From an uncultured Lachnospiraceae bacterium (lineage in GTDB: Bacteria; Bacillota; Clostridia; Lachnospirales; Lachnospiraceae), in NCBI GenBank assembly GCA_900539175.1, contig UQAW01000032.1:1-37079 (forward strand): a stretch of DNA of 37,079 nucleotides, read 5' to 3'. This document shows, piece after piece, positions 33,536 to 37,079 of the stretch (the stretch's first letter is position 1; each line of letters begins with the position of its first letter). The notes beneath the pieces are model-generated. The model did no database searches. It was given only the letters and a program-made list of their open reading frames with translations, and was not told the DNA's origin. The position numbers were made by a program, and so were the translations under genes.

Positions 33536-34291
33536 TTATCCCCGCTGTCTTACGATCTCATAGGCAAGCACCCCTGCTGCCACAGATGCATTGAGAGAAT
33601 CAATATCACCCTTCATGGGAATGGATGCGATAAAATCGCATTTTTCCCGTACAAGACGGCTGACACCTTCCCCTTCATTTCCGATTACCAGACCGATCGG
33701 CCCTTTCAGATCCAGATCATACATCCGGGTTCCTCCCATATCGGCACATGCAAACCACAGCCCCTCTTTCTTGAGCTGGTCGATCGTCATACCAAGATTG
33801 GTCACTTTGGCAACCGGTGTATAATTGATGGCTCCTGCGGAAGTCTTTGCCACAGTTGCCGTCAGCCCCACTGCCCTGTGTTTTGGAATAATAACTCCAT
33901 GAGCCCCTGCCAGATTGGCTGTTCTGAGGATTGCACCAAGATTGTGGGGATCTTCAATTCCATCCAACAGAAATATAAACGGCGGTTCCCCCTTTTCTTT
34001 TGCTTTTTCAAGAATCTCCTCCACCGAAGCATATCCATAAGACGCTGCAATGGCGATAACTCCCTGATGGTTCCCCGTCTCAGAAATCTGATTCAACCGT
34101 TCTTTCGATACATAACTGATGATTGTATCATGCTTCTTAGCTTCCCTGAGAATCGACTGGATCGGACCGTCATGAGCCCCCATCAACACATAAATTTTAT
34201 CCACACTGCGGCCGGAACGAAGCGCCTCCAGCACTGCATTCCTTCCCTCTATTTTGTTCTCTGTAAAAATTTCTTTCTTACCGTTTTCCAT
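33536..34291 (-). CDS. rlmB: 23S rRNA (guanosine-2'-O-)-methyltransferase, TrmH/RlmB family
   Basis: 251 residues. An N-terminal substrate-binding domain (about 12-85, EGRNAVLEALRSG) and a SPOUT trefoil-knot domain with motifs NLGAILRTANLAGAHGVI, GLVIGNEGEGVSRL and SLNASVAAGVLAYEI. It methylates a conserved guanosine in the 23S rRNA peptidyl-transferase region by family analogy. The start overlaps mrnC by 14 bases and uses GAGGAAAAGG within it. Gene order supports the name. B. subtilis has yacP between rlmB and sigH; it is missing here. Confidence 0.94.
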   Translation of the reverse strand: MENGKKEIFTENKIEGRNAVLEALRSGRSVDKIYVLMGAHDGPIQSILREAKKHDTIISYVSKERLNQISETGNHQGVIAIAASYGYASVEEILEKAKEKGEPPFIFLLDGIEDPHNLGAILRTANLAGAHGVIIPKHRAVGLTATVAKTSAGAINYTPVAKVTNLGMTIDQLKKEGLWFACADMGGTRMYDLDLKGPIGLVIGNEGEGVSRLVREKCDFIASIPMKGDIDSLNASVAAGVLAYEIVRQRG

Positions 34292-34724
34292 CCTTTTCCT
34301 CTTTCCCGGGCTCCAGACCCAGTTTAACCAAATCTATCATTCTGTGATACTTTCCGGTCAGATACAGGTATCCCATCACTGCTTCAAATCCTGTGGCTCT
34401 CCGGTAATCCGCAATACTTGCATTCTTGGCACTGGTAAATGATTTTGCATTCCTGCCTCTCTTATAAATCTGTTCTTCCTCTTTTGTAAAATGAAGTTCC
34501 AGAATCTCAATCATCTGAGACTGCTTTTCCGCCTTTACCAGACTGCTGGCACGCTTATGCAGTTTATTGACTTGTGTGTTTCCCTTTTCCACCAGCAGGG
34601 TGCGGATCAGCAAATCATAGATGGCATCACCGATATAAGCCAGTGTCAGGGGCGAATAGGTCCTGATGTCCACATCCTCCCGGTGGAATTGTTCATTTAG
34701 ATAAGTGATTAAGCTCTCTTCCAT
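34278..34724 (-). CDS. mrnC: Mini-ribonuclease III
   Basis: 148 residues, an RNase III catalytic domain without a double-stranded RNA-binding domain. LTLAYIGDAIYDLLIRTLLV near residue 27 and NAKSFTSAKNASIADYRRATGFEAVMGYLYL near 95 are family signatures. It matures 23S rRNA ends in B. subtilis. The start overlaps cysS by 16 bases, with AAGGAG upstream. Confidence 0.95.
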   Translation of the reverse strand: MEESLITYLNEQFHREDVDIRTYSPLTLAYIGDAIYDLLIRTLLVEKGNTQVNKLHKRASSLVKAEKQSQMIEILELHFTKEEEQIYKRGRNAKSFTSAKNASIADYRRATGFEAVMGYLYLTGKYHRMIDLVKLGLEPGKEEKDGKR

Positions 34725-36115
34725 TTTACTCCTTCACGGGTATCTTCCAGAATGATTCCCTTCGCCAGCAGTTCATCACGAATCGCATCTGCTCTTGCAA
34801 AATCTCTTGCTTTCCTTGCTGCCTGACGCTGCGCGATCAACGCTTCAATCTCTTCATCCAACGTCTCCGCTTTGCGTTCCACCAGCAGACCCAGAATATC
34901 GGACAATGACACAATTTCTTCTTTTACTGCCTCTGCAAATGCTTTGGAACTTCCCTCATGCACTTCTGTATTTGCAAATTTAACCAGTTCAAAAATTGCT
35001 GCAATCGCATCCGAAGTGTTCAGATCATCTTCCATGGCAGTTTCAAATTTTATACGATATTCCTTCATACACTGCAGCTTTTCCTGCTCTTTTGCAGAAA
35101 GCTCCTGCGTTGATCCGGTTTCTGCCACATGTTTGCAGTTATCGACTGCCGTCACAATACGTTCCAGCGCGTTCTTGGAAGATTCCATAATATCCGCACT
35201 GAAATTCAGCGGACTTCTGTAATGTGCGGACAGCATGAAGAATCGAAGGACCTGAAGATCATACTTCTCACCAATCTCACGGACAGTGAAAAAGTTCCCC
35301 AGAGATTTACTCATCTTACGGTTGTCAATATTCAAAAAAGCATTATGCAGCCAATAACGGGCAAATGGCTTTCCGTTACAGCACTCGCTCTGTGCGATTT
35401 CATTTTCATGATGGGGGAAAATCAGATCCTCTCCGCCGGCATGAATATCAATTTCCTCTCCCAGATACTTTTTAGACATTACAGAACACTCGATATGCCA
35501 TCCCGGACGTCCTTCGCTCCACGGGGATTTCCATGCGGGTTCGCCTTCTTTCTTTGGCTTCCAGAGTACGAAATCCAACGGATCTTCCTTCTGGTTCTCT
35601 CCGGTCACCAGCAGAGAACGGTTGCCGGAACGCAGGTCATCCAGATTTTTATGAGACAATTTTCCATATTCTTCAAACTTTCTGGTACGGAAATATACGG
35701 TTCCATTCACATTATAAGCATAGCCCTTATCCATCAAAGTCTGGATCATCTCAAGCATCCCCGGAATCTCCTGTGTTGCCAATGGATGTGTGGTCGCAGG
35801 GCGCACATTCATATCCGCCATATCCTTTTTGCATTCAGCGATATAGCGCTGGGAAACCTCTTCCGCAGATATGCCCTCCTCGATTGCCTTTGCGATAATT
35901 TTATCATCCACATCCGTAAAATTCGATACATAATTCACTTCGAATCCTTTGTATTCCATATAACGGCGTGCCGTGTCAAATACAATCATCGGACGTGCAT
36001 TACCGATATGAATAAAGTTATATACGGTAGGACCGCACACATACATGCTGATTTTACCTTCTTTCAACGGAACAAATTCTTCTTTTTTCTTTGTCAGGGT
36101 ATTGTAAAACTTCAT
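34709..36115 (-). CDS. cysS: Cysteinyl-tRNA synthetase
   Basis: 468-residue class I synthetase charging tRNA-Cys. HIGN (residues 36-39) stands for HIGH, and KMSKS is at 267-271. Zinc ligands C27, C210, H235 and E239 are visible. The C-terminal anticodon domain is complete. It lies 20 bases after cysE, a classic pairing of cysteine synthesis and charging. No T-box leader is visible upstream. Confidence 0.97.
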   Translation of the reverse strand: MKFYNTLTKKKEEFVPLKEGKISMYVCGPTVYNFIHIGNARPMIVFDTARRYMEYKGFEVNYVSNFTDVDDKIIAKAIEEGISAEEVSQRYIAECKKDMADMNVRPATTHPLATQEIPGMLEMIQTLMDKGYAYNVNGTVYFRTRKFEEYGKLSHKNLDDLRSGNRSLLVTGENQKEDPLDFVLWKPKKEGEPAWKSPWSEGRPGWHIECSVMSKKYLGEEIDIHAGGEDLIFPHHENEIAQSECCNGKPFARYWLHNAFLNIDNRKMSKSLGNFFTVREIGEKYDLQVLRFFMLSAHYRSPLNFSADIMESSKNALERIVTAVDNCKHVAETGSTQELSAKEQEKLQCMKEYRIKFETAMEDDLNTSDAIAAIFELVKFANTEVHEGSSKAFAEAVKEEIVSLSDILGLLVERKAETLDEEIEALIAQRQAARKARDFARADAIRDELLAKGIILEDTREGVKWKRA

Positions 36116-36135
36116 ATTTTTCTCCTCTTCTCTTT

Positions 36136-36813
36136 TTATTCTGCTGCACTGTTTTTTTCAATATCTTTCAGACGTTTTTCCAATTCCAGAACCCGGTTTA
36201 TAAGTTCCGTGTTTTCACACTGCAAAACCCGAATATCATCCAACACCGGATCCGGCAGATGGCACTGATCCATGGTTTCTCTCGGAACTCTGACATTTTC
36301 CCGTTTTACTACACGTCCGGGAACACCAACCACCGTACAATTGGGCGGTACTGCCTCAAGAACTACGCTTCCCGCCCCGATCTTGGAGTTTTCTCCTATT
36401 GTAAAGGAACCGATAATCTTTGCACCCGCGCTGACCATCACATTGTCCTCCAGTGTTGGGTGGCGCTTTCCTGTTTCCTTTCCTGTACCACCCAATGTGA
36501 CACCCTGGTATAACGTAACATTATCCCCGATGACTGCTGTCTCTCCGATAATAACGCCTGCTCCATGATCGATGAACAGACCTTTGCCGATTGTTGCACC
36601 CGGATGAATCTCAATTCCCGTCTTTCTTGCTGCACGCTGAGAAATCCATCTTGCCCGGAAATAGTGCCCTCTCAGATATTGCTTATGCGCCTTCCGGTAC
36701 TTCAGCATAACCCGGAAGCTCGGATACAGTAAAACTTCCCAGGGCGATTTGATCGCCGGATCACGCTCTTTGATGACCGCAAATTCTTCTTTTACATGCG
36801 CTATAAATCCCAA
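36136..36813 (-). CDS. cysE: Serine O-acetyltransferase
   Basis: 225 residues. Makes O-acetylserine for cysteine synthesis. Helical N-terminus (about 1-60), then a left-handed beta-helix of hexapeptide repeats (HPGATIGKGLFIDHGAGVII, GDNVTLYQGVTLGGTGK, ENSKIGAGSVVL). H residues in the DHGAG and KRHPTL segments are the usual active-site ones. The start is TTG at 36813, with GGAGG eight bases upstream; no in-frame ATG or GTG fits. An F2 repeat abuts this ribosome site. First gene of cysE-cysS-mrnC-rlmB-sigH. Confidence 0.95.
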   Translation of the reverse strand: MGFIAHVKEEFAVIKERDPAIKSPWEVLLYPSFRVMLKYRKAHKQYLRGHYFRARWISQRAARKTGIEIHPGATIGKGLFIDHGAGVIIGETAVIGDNVTLYQGVTLGGTGKETGKRHPTLEDNVMVSAGAKIIGSFTIGENSKIGAGSVVLEAVPPNCTVVGVPGRVVKRENVRVPRETMDQCHLPDPVLDDIRVLQCENTELINRVLELEKRLKDIEKNSAAE

Positions 36814-36827
36814 CTTTGATACCTCCT

Positions 36828-36907
36828 AAACGGACATGTCTGCTAACGCAGACATCACTATTCATGAAAGTCGATTGCTCCGCACTTTGTGCTCCCGCAA
36901 TCGCCGC
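36828..36907 (+). repeat. F2 repeat, copy c, in the cysE leader
   Basis: The best preserved F2 copy: AAACGGAC, then an ATGTCTGC/GCAGACAT hairpin (36835-36854), then TCATGAAAGTCGATTGC and a second hairpin (CGATTGC/GCAATCG with inner GCAC/GTGC). Its edge lies beside the cysE ribosome site. Confidence 0.85.
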
Positions 36908-36966
36908 CAGTATTCGTAATCCGGGCTGTCGCCCTCCTTACTCATACCGGCTTGCCCGTCCAATAT

Positions 36967-37004
36967 CCATGATCCTGCGCGTGCAAGCACGCTCCGGTTC
37001 ATGG
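36967..37004. repeat. Long hairpin between two F2 copies
   Basis: Two 18-base arms (36967-36984, 36987-37004), 15 of 18 paired, with a perfect GCGTGC/GCACGC tip. It overlaps the F3 repeat (37000-37024). Confidence 0.65.
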
Positions 37005-37024
37005 CTGCTGTCCGGGACTTTCAT
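37000..37024. repeat. Copy of the 25-base repeat F3
   Basis: Matches 5861-5885 at 23 of 25 positions in the same orientation. Directly followed by F2 copy d. Confidence 0.55.
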
Positions 37025-37026
37025 AG

Positions 37027-37079
37027 TAAACGGACATGTCTGCTGGCGCAGACATCACCATTCATGAAAGTCGATTGCT
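37027..37079 (+). repeat. F2 repeat, copy d (cut by window edge)
   Basis: Same as copy c over its first 53 bases except in the first loop (CTGGC for CTAAC) and one T to C change. A direct repeat of copy c, about 199 bases away. Confidence 0.85.

Noticed and set aside
36862..36945. A 27-codon minus-strand frame in the cysE leader.
   Set aside because: No ribosome site, and it mostly consists of F2 repeat; kept only as part of the F2 reading-frame question.

Overview
The window looks like chromosomal DNA of a Gram-positive anaerobe of the Clostridia, most likely a Lachnospiraceae gut bacterium. This is inferred from the gene families present (DUF5688, an Rpn/PD-(D/E)XK protein with the KGIEKG-type tail, C-GCAxxG-C-C, a YlmC/YmxH sporulation protein, SigH), strong Shine-Dalgarno sites, consensus sigma-A promoters, and the cysE-cysS-mrnC-rlmB-sigH gene order of Firmicutes. 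Most of it is ordinary housekeeping sequence, and most genes lie on the minus strand.

Layout. 1-2262: a CNNM/CorC membrane protein and an unrecognised protein made of two similar halves, both plus strand, closed by a strong bidirectional terminator. 2283-5731 (minus): hemB-hemL, translationally coupled, and a flippase-like membrane protein. 5888-10324 (minus): a complete BceRSAB-type peptide-antibiotic sensing and detoxification module. 10391-12648: an Rpn-family protein, and metA with the residue predicted to favour acetyl-CoA. 12703-17080: cardiolipin synthase, a divergent NAD-dependent DNA ligase and an RsuA/RluF pseudouridine synthase. 17315-18199: a membrane-anchored protein of unknown function and tRNA-Arg(CCG). 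18200-18853: a 650-base gene-free stretch full of structured repeats, ahead of a DUF5688 gene. 19941-23746 (minus): efp, yqeG, citrate synthase and an AI-2E family exporter. 23895-28290 (minus): alaA-like aminotransferase, then a TrpXYZ-like ABC importer. 28465-31398: nrdR, ylmC-like, C-GCAxxG-C-C and a MATE exporter. 31689-32902: tRNA-Thr(GGT) and a lone endolysin-like M15 peptidase with two SH3 domains. 32947-36813 (minus): sigH, rlmB, mrnC, cysS and cysE.

The least ordinary content is between the genes. Two families of short structured repeats are scattered through intergenic regions in both orientations. Family F1 is about 190 bases, with GTCAAAAGGT terminal inverted repeats and three internal hairpins (copies near 1, 18472, 18746, 29003 and 31814). 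Family F2 is about 80 bases, begins AAACGGACATGTCTGC and has two hairpins (copies near 17189, 18341, 36828 and 37027). F1 and F2 share one hairpin module. Paired base changes between copies keep stems intact, so selection or mobility appears to act on a folded form. Copies sit in the untranslated leaders of the DUF5688 gene, the endolysin gene and cysE. All family names are assigned by eye; no database search was possible.
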